Of a stretch of 64,000 nt of DNA, positions 23,586-35,859 are shown piece after piece. Within the stretch, counting starts at the first letter, position 1; the number at the start of each line of letters is the position of its first letter. The position numbers and the translations under genes were made by a program. This DNA comes from Tolypeutes matacus (taxonomy: Eukaryota > Chordata > Mammalia > Cingulata > Chlamyphoridae), in contig JAKSZT010054569.1 in the NCBI GenBank assembly GCA_026826555.1, positions 210,667 through 274,666 on the forward strand, in the 5' to 3' direction. The notes under the pieces were generated by a model that had not been told where the DNA came from, searched no databases, and saw only the letters and a program-made list of their open reading frames with translations.

Positions 23586-26191
23586 CGTCTTTCAAAGAAC
23601 AGAAGTTTTAAATTTTGATGAAATGTAATACATAAGTTTTTTTCTGTTATGGATCATACTTTATAGTATCCAAGCAATCTTTGACTAACCCCAGGTTTCA
23701 AATGTTTTCTCCTGTCACTTCTTGAGTTTCATAGGTTTACGTTTTACACTTAGGGCTATGGTACTTCTGGAGTTATTATTTGTTTTTTGTATGAGATAAG
23801 GCACAAAGACTACATATTTGCATAAGGATATCAAATTTTCCAGCACAATTTGTTGAAGAGAGATTTTTTTCTTCACTAAATTGCATTTGTACATTTGTCG
23901 AAAATTTATGTGTGGTCCATATATGGTTAGGTCTATTTCCAGATTCTCTAGTCTTCTACACTGATCTATTTTTCTATCTGTATACAAATACCACAGAATC
24001 TTGATTAAAGTTTTGACATCAGGCAATGTTAGTCACTTTATTCTTTTTCAAAGTTGCTTTAGCTATTCTAGATCCTTTGCATTTCTTGGAATCAGCTTGT
24101 CCTTTTCTACAAAATACCTGCAAGGTTTGTGATTGAGGTTGCATTGAATGAGCAAATTCTTTTGGTGGAAACTTGGCATCATAGAATATTGAGCCTTCCT
24201 GTTCATGAGTACTGTTTATCTCTTCATTTATTTAGTTCTTCTTTAACACTTCTCAAAGGAGGTTTGTAGTTTTCAGATTACTGGTCTTAAATATATTTTG
24301 CCAGATTTATCCTGAATTATTTCCTACTTTTATCTAGTAAATGATACTGTGTTTTTTATTTCAATTTACAATTGTTCATTGATAGCATATGGAAATACAC
24401 TTGATTTATGTTTATTGATCTTGTTTGCTGCAACCTTGCTAACTCAGTTATTGGTTCTGGTTGCTTTTCTTAGGCATCATCAGATTTTCTACATTGACAG
24501 TAATGTTGTCTATGGTCAAAGCAGTGTTAATTATTCCTTTTCAAGATGTCTTTTATTTATATCATTGACTAAAGCCTCAAGTACAATATTGAATAGAAAT
24601 AGTGAGAGTGGATATCCTTGTATTTTTACTGATCTTAGAATGAAAACATGCATTCTTTCACAATTAAGAATGATGCTGTCTGTAAAATTTCATAGTTCCA
24701 TTTTTATCAGATTGAGGAACTCATTTCTGTTCATATTTAACTAGAATATGAACGATAGGAATCATTCTAGAGGAATCGATATTGGATTATTACAAATGAT
24801 TTTTTGGCCTCTATTGAAATAATCATAATTTATTTCCATTTTAGTCTGTTACTATGGTGAATTACATTGATTGATTTGCCTTTCTGGATGAATACCAGCT
24901 GGTCATGATTTGTGTGTGTGTATGTGTATGTGCAGATCTGATTTGCTAATCTTTTGTTTAGAATTTTGCATCTATGCTTGTGACTGTTATTGGTCTTTAT
25001 CTTTTCTTGTAATGTCATTTCTGGTTGTGATATAAGGGTAGGAAAAGAATTATTCATTAAGTGTCTCCTCCTTTTCAGTGATCTGGAATAGACTGTGTTA
25101 AATTTATATTGCTTGTTTCTGAAATTTTTGTTAGAACTCACTAGGAAGCCAACTGAACCTGAAGTTTTTTTGTGTGAGAAAGTTTTTTAAAAATACAAAT
25201 TCAATTCCTTTGATAAATATAGGGCTATTCATGATGTATATTTCGTCTCGAGTGAGCTTTGGTAGTTTGTGTTTGTAAAGGTATTTGTCCATTTCTTCTA
25301 AGTCACCAATTTATTAGCATAAAGGTGAACATAATATTCTCATATTATCTGTTTAAAATTCTTAAGGAATCAACATTGATGTCACCTATATACTTCCCGG
25401 TATCACTAATTTATATATTCTTTCTTTTTTTCTTGGTAAGTCTGGCCTGAGTTTTATCAATTTTATTAATTTCCCATAGAACCTGCTTTGAGTCTCATTG
25501 AATTTTTCTATTGTTTTCTTGTTTTCTATTTCATTATTTTCTTACCTAAACTGCATTATTTCCTTTCTTCTATTTACCTTGAATTTCATTTACTCTTATT
25601 TTCCTAAGTTCTTAAGGTGGAAGCAGAAAACAAATGACTTGAAAAAGTTATTTTTCAGAAAATAAGTGTTTATTGGTATACATGTTCCCCTAAGTATTAT
25701 TTAGTGCCATTGCACTATTTTGATATGTTGTGTCTTCATGTAGTACAAAGTACTTTATAATTTCCAGCTTGATATGTTCTTCGACCCATAAAATTTTATT
25801 TAGCTTCTGCACATTTGGAGATTCTTTCAAGATGTCTCTGTTACTAATTTTTTAATTTATTTCATTGTGGTGAGAGAACATAATATTAATGACTTGAATA
25901 TTTTTAAAATTTACTGAAACTATCTTGGTAAGTATTCTGTTCTGTGTACACTTGAAAAAAATGTGTGTTCTGATATTATTTGATAGAATGTCCCATAAAT
26001 GTCAATTAGTTCAGAATGGTTAAGAGTGTTATTCCAATCTTCTACATATTTTTATAGTCTTTCCACTTGCCTTATAAATTATTGAGAGTGGAGTATTGGA
26101 ATCTCTGACTATCATTGTGAATTTCTTTATTTCTGCTTGCAACTCTTGATTTGAAGTTTATCTATTAGGTGCATAAATATTAGAGTTGCTA

Positions 26192-26325
26192 CAGCGAATA
26201 TTCTCACTGTCCTGATTCTGTCATAATCAGGGTGGGCTAAACATTCGCTATATTAGAAACCATGCATGTGTCCCCAGACCTCGTTTTCCTCCCTAGGTCT
26301 GGTTTTTAGAATGCTGGTGATAAAC
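26192..26325 (+). ncRNA. H/ACA-snoRNA-like sequence (retroposed, candidate)
   Basis: Two consecutive two-level hairpins can be read directly. Hairpin 1 pairs agcgaat (26193-26199) with attcgct (26243-26249), and cctgatt (26211-26217) with aatcagg (26225-26231); a further cac/gtg pairing above the internal loop is possible. The next six bases, atatta (26250-26255), fit the H box ANANNA. Hairpin 2 pairs ccagacct (26274-26281) with aggtctgg (26295-26302), and ccatgcat with atgctgg (26260-26267/26311-26317, one bulge). A degenerate ACA-like ATA lies at 26320-26322. About 133 nt is normal for an H/ACA guide RNA. I cannot assign it to a known snoRNA. A copy inside a retroinsertion is probably not itself a working gene. 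Confidence 0.5.
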
Positions 26326-26399
26326 TAAGCCTGATTTATTATATGTCCATCCTGTATGGGAAAAGACTGTAACTCTAGGTATCTCTGGTCAACCTTAAG

Positions 26400-26857
26400 A
26401 GATATAGCAGGGGGCTATATCTGGTTGGCGTCCATCTCCCATATGGAGGGACCTGGGTTCGATCCCCAGGACCTCCTGGTAAAAATTTAAAAAATATATG
26501 GAAGGTGCGTGGGCCGCCAGGCCCTGTGCGCGGGCGCACCACCAGTTCCCGCGAGCCACACAGCAAGATGATGACATAATAGGAGAGTGACACAAGGGAG
26601 AGGCAAGATGAGACATACCGAAAAACCAGCAACTAAGGTTGCGCGGGCAGGATGCCTCTCTCCTACATCAGAGATTCCAAGGATTGAATCCCAGTGAAGA
26701 CAGGAGGAGAAGGATGAGAAGAGAGGGCAGAAAATGGACACAGAGTTGCCCAGCGAATGGACATAGAAACAGCAAAAACGGGGGGGAGGGGGAAGGGGTG
26801 TAAAAATGGATAAAAGCAAATAAATAAATAAATCCTTAAAAAAGAAAAAAAAAAAAT
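26400..26857 (+). mobile_element. DAS-SINE, dimeric, sense
   Basis: A tRNA-derived armadillo SINE. The B-box-like ggttcgatccccagg lies at 26456-26470. A linker follows, then a second unit with agcaagatgatgacataat (about 26562), a second B-box-like 'ggattgaatccc', and a final (AAAT)n/A tail. The 5' edge carries a perfect 9-bp inverted repeat, agatatagc/gctatatct, around a 5-base loop (26400-26422). Confidence 0.8.
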
Positions 26858-27076
26858 ATATTAGAGTTGCTATGTCTTCCTGATGAATTCACTGATTCCT
26901 TATGAAATAGCCTTCTTTAACCCTGGTAATACCCTTTTTTCTGAAATCTACTTTTTCTGATATAAATTTGACTACTTAAGCTTTTGTTTGATTAGTGTTT
27001 GCATGGTACAGGAACATCTTTTACCATCCTTTCATGTTTAACCAATGTAAACCTTCATATTTAAATTGCACATTTT

Positions 27077-27714
27077 TATAGGCAAAATTTTTTTAAAACA
27101 ATTTATTGAGGTATATCATTCATACATGAACATACATAAACTATACGTGTTCAGTAAGCATCATGAACTTACAAAACAAACATGCATAACATCATACAGG
27201 GCTCCCACACATAACCACCTCCCCAAACACAAACACCCTGCATTTTTGTGAAACATTTGTTAACAAATCATGAAAGAGCATCATCAAAGTATTACTACTA
27301 GCTGTAGTCCGTATCTTCCTCCCCTATACATTTTTTAAAAGAATTTATTTATCTATTTGCTTTTATTCATTTTTACCATCCCTCCCCCACCCCACCCCTG
27401 GTTTTTGCTGTTTCTGTGTGCATTCGCTGGGCAACTCTCCATGTCTTCCTGCTCTCTCTTCTCAACCTTCTCTTGTCTTCACTGGGATTTGATCCTTGGA
27501 ACCTCCAATGTGGGAGAAAGGCATCCTACCACCTGCGTCACCTTAGTTTCTGGCTTTTCGGTGCGTCTCATCTTGGCTCTCCCTTGTGTCACTCTCCTGT
27601 TATGTCATCATCTTGCTGCATGGCTTGCGGGGCCTGATGGTGCACCTGCAGACAGGGCCTGGCAGTGCACCTGCACTCAGAGCCTGGCAGTGCACCCATA
27701 TAGGCAACATTTTT
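27077..27714 (-). mobile_element. DAS-SINE/L1 3' chimera, antisense
   Basis: tataggcaa(a/c)attttt at 27077-27092 and 27699-27714 brackets 606 bp. Read on the minus strand, the insert is a DAS-SINE lacking its first tRNA unit (27698 down to about 27326), followed by an L1 3'UTR end (about 27325 to 27095). The shared TSD suggests a single event such as template switching. A SINE nested in an L1 end is the alternative. Plus-strand frames at 27357-27716 are antisense SINE. Confidence 0.7.
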
Positions 27715-28120
27715 AACCCACTCTGACAATCCTTCCCTTTTAAAATAGAATTTAGACCATTTATGTTTAATGCAATTATGGATATCTTAGGGCTTAATTC
27801 TATTGTCTTGCTATTTGTTTTCTATTTGTATCATTTTTCCTGTGTTATTTTCTCCTCTTTTACCCTGCTTTTGTATTAATTTAATATTTTGCATGATTCC
27901 ACTTTATCACCCTTGTTGGCTTATTTGTTATAATTCTTGTGTTATCATTTTACTGGTTGCTTTATGGTATATATTAAACATCTTTAATGTACGAAGTCTA
28001 CCCTCAAATGATATTATACTATTTCACTTTTAATATAAGAACTGTACAATATTATATTTCTATTTGTCCTTCCCCAATATTTGTGTTATTTTCCAGATAT
28101 TGTATTTTTACATGTTATAA

Positions 28121-29990
28121 ACCTCATACTACATTATTATTATTTTATTAAATAATAAATTATATTTAAAGAGATTTAAATAATATGAAAACAATCTTAT
28201 GTACATGTAGTTACATTTTGCAGTGGTTTTCATGCCTTTTGCAGGTCTATAATTATATTTAGCATAGATTTTAAGATTTGCTAGATGTGATCAAAGCAGT
28301 GTTCAGTCAAGTGTTAATTATTTCCTCTACTGAGTCAAAACTCTTTTTATATTCTACTCAATGCCATGCCAATCATTTTGTGTCTCCTCTGACAACTCTC
28401 TTTGATTTTTTTCTTTCTCAAAGTCCAATTTGAGAAAAAGTAAAATTATTAAGCTTACACTTTATAAACTCTTTTGGATCTGTCAAATGGCCACTGGGCA
28501 GTATCACTTATTTTTGCATCTGTAAGAGGAAATATAATAAATATAATTAAATAATTTAACTTCCTCTAAATATCTGATTATTTTGACACAACCATGAGAA
28601 ATGTTTTATTTATTTATTTTATCAAATTAAAACTGCATACTTCTTAATGATATCTAAATAAAATGCAATAAATAAATGTTTCAGTGATTTGCAGATTAAA
28701 AAGCACACTCATATTAATATACTAAGACTGTCATAATAACTGCTTAAAATGAATTAAATAAAAAAGTTTTTATCTTTAGTTTTAAACACCTTTGACAAGA
28801 TTTTTAATGCCCTTCTTGTTTCAAGGTAATACATTTTATATCATTATAAATTTATTATATATTATATATCACTACATGATCCTACTTTTCTCTATTGTAA
28901 TATTAATTGATAATATAATGAATTTACTAGGGCCATTTAATTTTATCATTCACAGTTAGTTTCTGCTCTTTCCTTACATTTATATTCATATGATCTAAAA
29001 ATCAATGTAACATTTTGGGAAAAAAAAAAACTTCAAAACTTTAGTCAAGAGTGGTACCACATACTTTTGGCTATTCATAATTCAGGAAATAGTTTAATGA
29101 GCAGAGTTTGCATCCTCACCATTGACACATCTTTTAGATTGTCCAAGTAGCTGAGTCTGGATTTCCAAATATAATTTTGTCAAGCATAAGATAACTTTTT
29201 GGGAGTAATTCATTCATACTAGTTTCAATAAAGAAAGAATTAGCTACCTTGGACTAAATGCACTACCATAATTGATATAATTATGGTTGTCGTTTGGTTT
29301 TTAGAAGAAGAAATCTATCTCTGACTCTCAATTTCAGATTATAATTTGCAAATTACAATGAAACACTCTCTAAATATATCTTGTCCTAACTGATCCATAG
29401 AATTCAAAGCAAAAAATTCTATGAAAAATATTAATGTGTGTTATAAACTAATAATTAGGAAAATGGAAAAATTAAATGTCATTAAATTATCTACAAATAA
29501 CCGCCATCATCACCAATGATGATGATTAAAATGAAGAACAATTCCTTTATTTAGTTCCTTTATTTTGTGATCATGTGGTTTTCTTCACACTTTCAATAAG
29601 AATTTATGCTCCCTTCTGCTAGACTGTGATTGATAAATTTAAATTGTAATTATATATAATTTTTTATTCTGGTCCCTAAAATAATTAAACCTAGATTATT
29701 TGCCATAATCCTGGACTCTCTAAAAAACATTTTATACTTGAATTTGACTTCTAATGTCTGAATATTTGAATTTATAAGTATGATGAAACTTGCTGTTTAT
29801 CCACCATAAAAAGATTGAGGTAAACTTGATAAATTTGTTAATTTTGTGAGTTTTTCCCTTTAAATATTTGTTGGATTTAATTTTTTCTTTAACTTTGTAG
29901 AGCCAGTCCTTCAAAAATTTTATTTCTTTCACATTTTTTTGCAATAAACCCTTTTCTTTTCCTTTCTAAGTCTTTCTTGCTCTAAGACTT
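28121..29990. other. AT-rich unassigned DNA
   Basis: Nearly 1.9 kb of very AT-rich DNA without a repeat or gene I can name. A 70-codon minus-strand frame at 29732-29944 is lysine-rich and has no domain. Parts could be conserved noncoding sequence, which only alignment would show. Confidence 0.4.
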
Positions 29991-30289
29991 TCTTTGACAG
30001 CCCCTCTGAGCCTGTTTATTCAACTATAAAATGAAAATAAAATTATCTAGGATAGAAAAATTGTCATATGCCTTGGTTATTGTAAAAAATTTTGCTGTGC
30101 AGTGCACATGAACCAAGTCTTATTCTCTTTGAATTCTTGGAACCTAGCATAGAACCTATTACATAGGATCTCAACAGTTTAATCTCATGATTTAGTGTTG
30201 CTGGGCTTCACTCATACTGCTTTATTAGAATCAAAGAATGTTAGGACTGGAAGGAAATTTGCAAAGCAGCCAAGTTCAGCCACAAAAGA

Positions 30290-30490
30290 ACCAAAAGACC
30301 TATGTTTGAGTGCTGTTGTTTGCTAAAGCAACAACTTGCTGTGAATGTGGGAAAGTTAGTTTTCTCTGCTGAGTTCCTCACTACAATAAGGATGCTAATT
30401 TCTGCCCATCCTCTCTCATATAATTTTTGTTAAAGATCATGTGAGAAAACACACATGAACGCTTAGCAAACTGTGGAACATTACACAAAT
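30290..30490 (+). repeat. MIR
   Basis: Decayed sense MIR: 'cctatgtttgagtgctg', 'gtgggaaagttag' and 'aatttttgttaaagatca' in the expected order. Confidence 0.5.
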
Positions 30491-30504
30491 CTGAGGCGAC
30501 ATTG

Positions 30505-30655
30505 TTTTATATTTACACCTTCTTATTTGAGGATGAGGAATTTGAAGCTCTAATAGATTAAATGATTTATTAATGGCTATAAAATGTATCGGTGCCTGAA
30601 TGGATCACCACTTTCAAATTCTCAGACCTCAGATAAAGCACTAGTTTTACCCTGT
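30505..30655 (-). repeat. MIR
   Basis: Antisense MIR: 'ttgaggatgaggaatttgaa' then 'gattaaatgatttattaatg'. Confidence 0.6.
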
Positions 30656-32716
30656 AGAAACTTGGGACAATTCTTCCAGATTGGGAATATGAAACTAAGG
30701 ATTGTAGCCTCAGCCTTCAACTCACCTGGGAAATTGGAGACAGACCTTTTTGGGACAGTCCAAGCATGACCAGAGAAATGGATGCTCAGGGTTGGGCCCA
30801 AGTGGTTTGTAAGAGATTTGGTCATCCTGTTGCTTGAATGATGAACAAAACTATTTTTACTATTGTGTTTTTAGCTTGAAAGTCAAACCACAATTTATCC
30901 TGCTTTCCTAAAATGAAATATAAAATCCATTAAGTAGGAAAGCAGTAAAATATAGATTTTTTGTTTGTTTATTGCTTTTGTGATTTATGTAAAGTGCTTC
31001 TAAGTTATCTTATCCAGCAAGAAAACTAACTTGTGTTTTTCTTTTTTGGAGAGCTTTTTGGATCACCAATGTTTGGCCTATATATAAATCTTGACATTAA
31101 TATGTTTGGGCTCTCTGGTATACTTGTGGCCCCTAAAAATATCTCTAGGTTCCTTCAGACCCTTTCCATGTGGTTGCTGAGGTTAAGTGGGTATTCCAGG
31201 CTGCTTCTGAATTGGAGAAGATCCTAAAAATGTGTATTTTGAGTCCAAGAAATTTGATGCATGAGGAAACAAAGCCATACTGCACTTCTCAATTTGCTCT
31301 GTCTGCAAAAATAATGCCAAACATACAATTACGAATATTACTTCAATAAAACTTCACTAATAAAAAAGACCACTATTTTGGAATTTTTCATAATTTGGGT
31401 GAATTAGGCTGAAGTTTATGTAATGCTAATGAAGACAAAAGGATTAGTTATATAGTTTAATAATCTAAAGAAGGCAAAGATTTAACTTAATTTAGAAAAA
31501 AGTATAGAGAACAATCTGAAAGTATTCAGAAGCTTAGGATGAAGAAAAAAATCCGTGGAAAAGTGAAACCAGTCAAGAAGCTGCTATTTCCTGTCAAGTC
31601 CACTTATTCCTAATTCTTCATGACCTGATGAACCCTGGTTTTCCACTCATGGGGCCATAAAAACTACCACAGGGACTCAGCACTCACATTAAAGTAAATG
31701 ACTTACATGCCTTTAAGATTTGAGTGTTGCCTTTCCCTTGTAAATTAATGTTTTGAAAGTTAACCAAAGCTTCAACTTTTAAGGTGAATCTCAGGGAGTG
31801 AATTTCCACTATTCATTAGGGAAAGGGGAAGATTTTGCTAACAGTTAACATTTATGCAACCATTTTTCCTTTCAACAACCCAATGAAAGGACTCACAACG
31901 TATATAGAACAGTGGTAAGGTTGAATTAAGTAAGGACACAAAGACACAGTCCAGGGCCCATGGCCTTGGCCTTGGTCATTGAGTAGCTCATATCATGTCT
32001 CTGACTTGTAGCATCATAAAGGAAGGATAGTGGCCACATGGAATTATCACTGTAATATTTCATTCAGTGGTTCTGCTAGCTTAGATGATCATAAATTTTA
32101 AAAAGCAAAGAGACATGGGCAAGTAAACAATCAATTACAGTACAATGTGGTAAGTATGCAGTTTCTCTAGCACCTAAAAAGGAACATATCACAGATGAGG
32201 TTACCACTGAAGTGAAAGTTAAAGTACATGATAAGGATGGACCAAAAATCTATTTCTACTGAAATAATATGTGAAAAAACGTAGTGAGAAGAAAGTACGT
32301 GATATGCGTGTAAAGTCCACAGAATGCCAGAATTTTGATGGCAAAGAGATGATTAGGGAAGGGTTATTAGTAAGGAAAAGAAGGCAAAGTTCAGATCATG
32401 AAGGACCCCTTAAACCTTGCAAAAAGAAATAATTTATTTTGAGACAAAGTGTTTTTAAGGAAGCTAGTAAAAATACTACATTAAATTTAATTTTAGAAAT
32501 ATCACTCTGACAGTATTTGAGGAAAAAATGCTAGTGGGTAGGAGCAAGTTTAGCACCTATTGCAGTAATACAGGTGGGCATATAGAGCCTGTGCCATGAA
32601 GACGTAGTAAAACAGAAGAGGAAGCATATTTTAGAGTTATAGTTGTTTATACTTAGGGATTGGTGGATGTAGAGGGTGAGGAAGAGGATGATGAGGTGAA
32701 TTGGGGCAGAGAGTGG
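30656..32716. other. Unassigned intergenic DNA
   Basis: About 2 kb without a recognised gene. Overlapping frames at 30584-30825 on both strands and 31033-31227 (+) have no domain. The 32.1-32.7 kb part may be a decayed ancient repeat. Confidence 0.4.
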
Positions 32717-33153
32717 TGTGATGGTTAATTTTATGTGTCAACTTGGCTAGGTTATGGGGTCAAGTTGTTTGGTCAAATGTTGCCCTAGATGTTACTGTGG
32801 AGATGGGATTAGCATCTACAATCAGTTGACTTTAAGTAAAGGATATTACTCTCATTAGTGTGGGATGGATGGGCCTCATCTCATCAGGTGAAAACCTTAA
32901 ATGAAAACAACAGAGGGTTCTTGGCAGAAGAAGAAATCCTGTCAAGACTACACCCTTCACTCCTTAAGCGTCCAGTTTATGGAATTCAGACTCCAGACTT
33001 CAACACACTCTTACCAGAATTTCCAGCCTCTAGACTGCCCTACAGAATTTGGACTTGCTAACTCTCACAAGTCCTCATATTCATAAGTCTGTTTATACAT
33101 ATTTACATATATTCTGTTGGTTCTGCTTTTCTGGAGAACCCTGAATGACAACA
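32717..33153 (+). repeat. ERV-L type LTR (MLT2-like)
   Basis: The LTR starts with tgtgatggttaatttta and the phrase 'gtgtcaacttggctagg'. It includes 'gggcctcatctcatcagg' and ends 'ctggagaaccctgaatgaca' followed by 'aca'. These are hallmarks of MLT2-group LTRs of old endogenous ERV-L retroviruses. A 67-codon frame at 32858-33061 within it is not meaningful. Confidence 0.8.
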
Positions 33154-33965
33154 GATTTTGGTACCAAGAATGGTTCTAGAAGATGGATTTTCTGACGTGG
33201 TTCTAGGATTTTTGGAATTAGTCCTTTAATCTGATTGGATTTAAAGGAAATAATGACTCTATTTCCTATGACAAAAAAAGGCTCTGATAGTCTATGTGAT
33301 GTGGCAGCAGAGACATACAAAATATCACCATTGGATACTTCTAATTAAATACTTAAAATAGGCAAGGTTCAGGGTGATCATGTATTTGATACCTTAGAGC
33401 ATTTTGTCAAGATAAAGAGTATGATGTGATTGCTATTTATTCCTAAATACACTGGGGAAAGTAGTGAAAGAAAAGGATAACCGCAGGGCTTCAAATCCCC
33501 AGCTCAAGCTTTGCATAAATGACATGATATTGTTATGCCTGCCTTAAAAGAAACTCAGCAACTGAATGAATCCCCATTTTGGTACCACAACCCGTGAAGT
33601 GGGGGCTATTATGGTAGGAAGGCCAAGTGGAAGTCATTAGAACTGCCTCTGCCTAGGAAAACACTAAACCAAAAGTAGTACTGTATTCCTTGAGAGATGT
33701 CAGAGATTAGTGCTGTCATCAAGGACTTGAAGAATACAGGGGTGATGATTCTTACCACATCCCCATTCAACTTGTCTATTTGGCCTGTGAGGAAAACAGA
33801 TGGCTCTTGGAGGATGACTTGTGGCCTATGCTTGCAACTAGCTCAATGTTCCTTCCATCACATTCTATTGAGTAAAGGAGGTCATAAGGCCAACCTTGAC
33901 TCAAAGAGTGGAGAAATTGCCTCACCTCTTGATAGGAGTAGCTGCAAAAGTTACACAGAATGACT
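33154..33965 (+). pseudogene. ERV-L internal relic with RT fragment
   Basis: Immediately after the LTR, gattttggtaccaagaatgg sits where the ERV-L tRNA primer site is expected. Decayed internal sequence follows. The frame at 33697-33963 matches the start of a retroviral reverse transcriptase (WPVRKTDGSWRM is visible). The match then breaks off after about 50 residues, before the catalytic aspartates. Protease, most of gag and pol, and the 3' LTR are not found. This is a dead, internally deleted copy that cannot encode a working enzyme. Confidence 0.7.
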
Positions 33966-35445
33966 GTGGATATAGGTTGGGGTGGGGAATAAGGCCATTT
34001 CTGAAACCAATCTACTTCCATCATACATCCAAATGTGGGGTTGAATTAGATGATCTGTAAAGTTCCTTCCAACCCAGAATGGTTACTTAATTAAACTTGA
34101 AAAGAATGCATGAGCCCTTTGTCTCAGAATGGTATGGACTGATAGATTTTTCCCTCCAATGCCCATTGCCCATGATAAGAATGATGATTAATTTTAAGTC
34201 TTACGGAGACATGTTTGAGTATGTCAATTTGGGTACTCTGAAAAGCAGACACCAATATGGAATTAGATATGCAGGAGAGTCACAGGAAATGCTTGTGAAG
34301 GCAGAGAGGGCTTTCTACCATGATGTTCACTAGATACTAGGGCAAAGAAAGAGGGAAGGAAAGATTGAGTAGGAAGATGCTCAGACTTCAGTGCAATTCT
34401 GAGAAAGCTTTGGCTTTGCCAATATGAATCTCAAGCAAAAGATGCCTGTGAAAGGAATTCTCCATTAGGCAACAGAGGCCCAGTTCTAGTATTTCTGCTG
34501 TGCTTGGTGATTGTCTGGGAGCAGTCTAGCGGAAGTGTGTCCTGGTTGAAACATCATGGTGTATCCAAAAATGTGGCAATTGGAGGTGTTCGATGACCTA
34601 TGTTTCCTCCAGCAGGTTCTTTTGAAGGGAGATCCAAGTGAGGAAACTCAATGGCTACCATACAAAGAGAATCTAAAATATAACAAGTGTTCAAAAATGG
34701 TTGGGGTGAAATTATATCTACATTGATTGTATTAATTTGATGAGATGCAAGGTCAGTGGAAGGCCTTCAAACATCCAAGAACTGTTCTTCTTATTTGTTA
34801 CAGATGGTACTAAAGATCTCTCAAATCAGGTTCTTCTACTCACTACCCACAAATGTGGTTGTCATGTCTGCCCTGTAATTTATGCTATATTCTCTGCAAT
34901 GCCTCGCATCTACTCTAAAACCTATAAAACACCCATACTTCAATAAGCTGCCTGAATCCCCACCTCTGTGACCACTTTAACAATAAGTGACTTTCCCTCC
35001 AAACATCTAAGGAATATAATTATTTCATCACTGTTTGACACTTAATGTATAGCCATCGTTCCATGTCATTTAAAATTTAGTTTTTTAATATTCTTTTATA
35101 ATTCCTTTATACTTGTTTTGTTGGGTACTTTGGGCGGAAAAGGGAAACTGAATGGAGAGCCACTGTGCTTTAGAGATCTTTCACATTTTCAACTAAAAGA
35201 GTGAATATATGGGATTTAGGGAAAGCAAAGTAAAGGTTGATTGGTGTCTTGAAAGGAATTCCAAATCTTCCAGACTATGTTTATATGCAGATACAGTGTT
35301 TACCACTTGCAGTCAAAAGGAGACTATCTAGAGAGTATCCATGGGATTTAGAAAGCTGGTATGACTCTGTCTTCCTTGGGATTCATTATATCCACACAGC
35401 TATTGATTCTATGTAAGATCTATCAACAGTTCTCCATCCTCATTA
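33966..35445. other. Unassigned DNA, possibly LTR-derived in part
   Basis: The 34.2-34.7 kb part ('ctctgaaaagcagacaccaa', 'cctccagcaggttctttt') resembles an old LTR, but I cannot name it. Frames at 34097-34333 and 34737-34946 are without domain. Confidence 0.35.
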
Positions 35446-35449
35446 TCAT

Positions 35450-35600
35450 CACCATATTGGTTGGATTAGTGTGATAGCCTGCTAACTGGCTTTTCTGCTT
35501 TCATTGCAATTTATTATTTTAAAAGTATCCAGAGTCATTTAATGAAATACAAAATCAGACTAAGCTATTTCTGCATGTAAAACCATTGTTGTTTTGAAGT
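35450..35600 (+). repeat. L2 fragment
   Basis: 'agcctgctaactggcttttc' through 'aaaatcagactaagctattt' follows the L2 block in sense orientation. Confidence 0.6.
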
Positions 35601-35859
35601 CTGAAAACTTTCAAATTCCAGATATTCTGCATGTGATTTTTCTTTCTCCTTGGAAGCTTTCAAAGTTTTCTTCATATACTATATTTGTTTCTATATAAAT
35701 CTGGACATTGATATATTCCTCTTTGGAAATTTTCTTTTATTATTGATTTTATACTTTCTTACTCTCCCTTTTCTTTGTTCTTAAATTCTGCATTGAGCTT
35801 TTAATTTTTAATATTTTATATCCTAATTTCCATCTTCCAGTATCTTCACCAGGAGAATG

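Larger units (their letters stand above)
26177..26872 (+). mobile_element. Chimeric retroinsertion: structured RNA plus DAS-SINE
   Basis: The 15-bp atattagagttgcta occurs at 26177-26191 and 26858-26872 and flanks one 666-bp unit. From 5' to 3' the unit holds a snoRNA-like double hairpin (26192-26325), about 75 bp of unassigned DNA, a dimeric DAS-SINE (about 26405-26820) and an A-rich tail. One TSD pair implies that the whole unit arrived as one copy, or that the SINE carried 5' sequence with it. Confidence 0.8.
23586..28120 (-). repeat. Long antisense L1M with nested inserts
   Basis: A second, older antisense L1. The sequence restarts near the ORF2 3' end ('acagaagttttaaattttga' at 23600). 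It then proceeds through RT-region phrases ('gagagtggatatccttgtat' near 24606, 'ggtgaattacattgattgat' near 24857, 'gggctattcatgatgtatat' near 25223) to L1M 5' text at 25.8-26.2, 26.9-27.1 and 27.7-28.1 kb. It is interrupted by retroinsertions at 26192-26857 and 27093-27698. All frames are broken. Confidence 0.8.

Noticed and set aside
26192..26325. Other structured RNAs (7SK, RNase P, U3, U8, U13) for the hairpin segment
   Set aside because: The text does not resemble any of these as I know them. The double hairpin with an ANANNA hinge fits H/ACA best.
26405..26480. tRNA gene
   Set aside because: A- and B-box-like motifs are present, but they belong to a SINE with an A-rich tail and TSD. The same holds for 45.0, 49.8 and 58.5 kb.
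26375..26819. Minus-strand frames of 73-110 codons
   Set aside because: They are antisense translations of the DAS-SINE and its 5' part.
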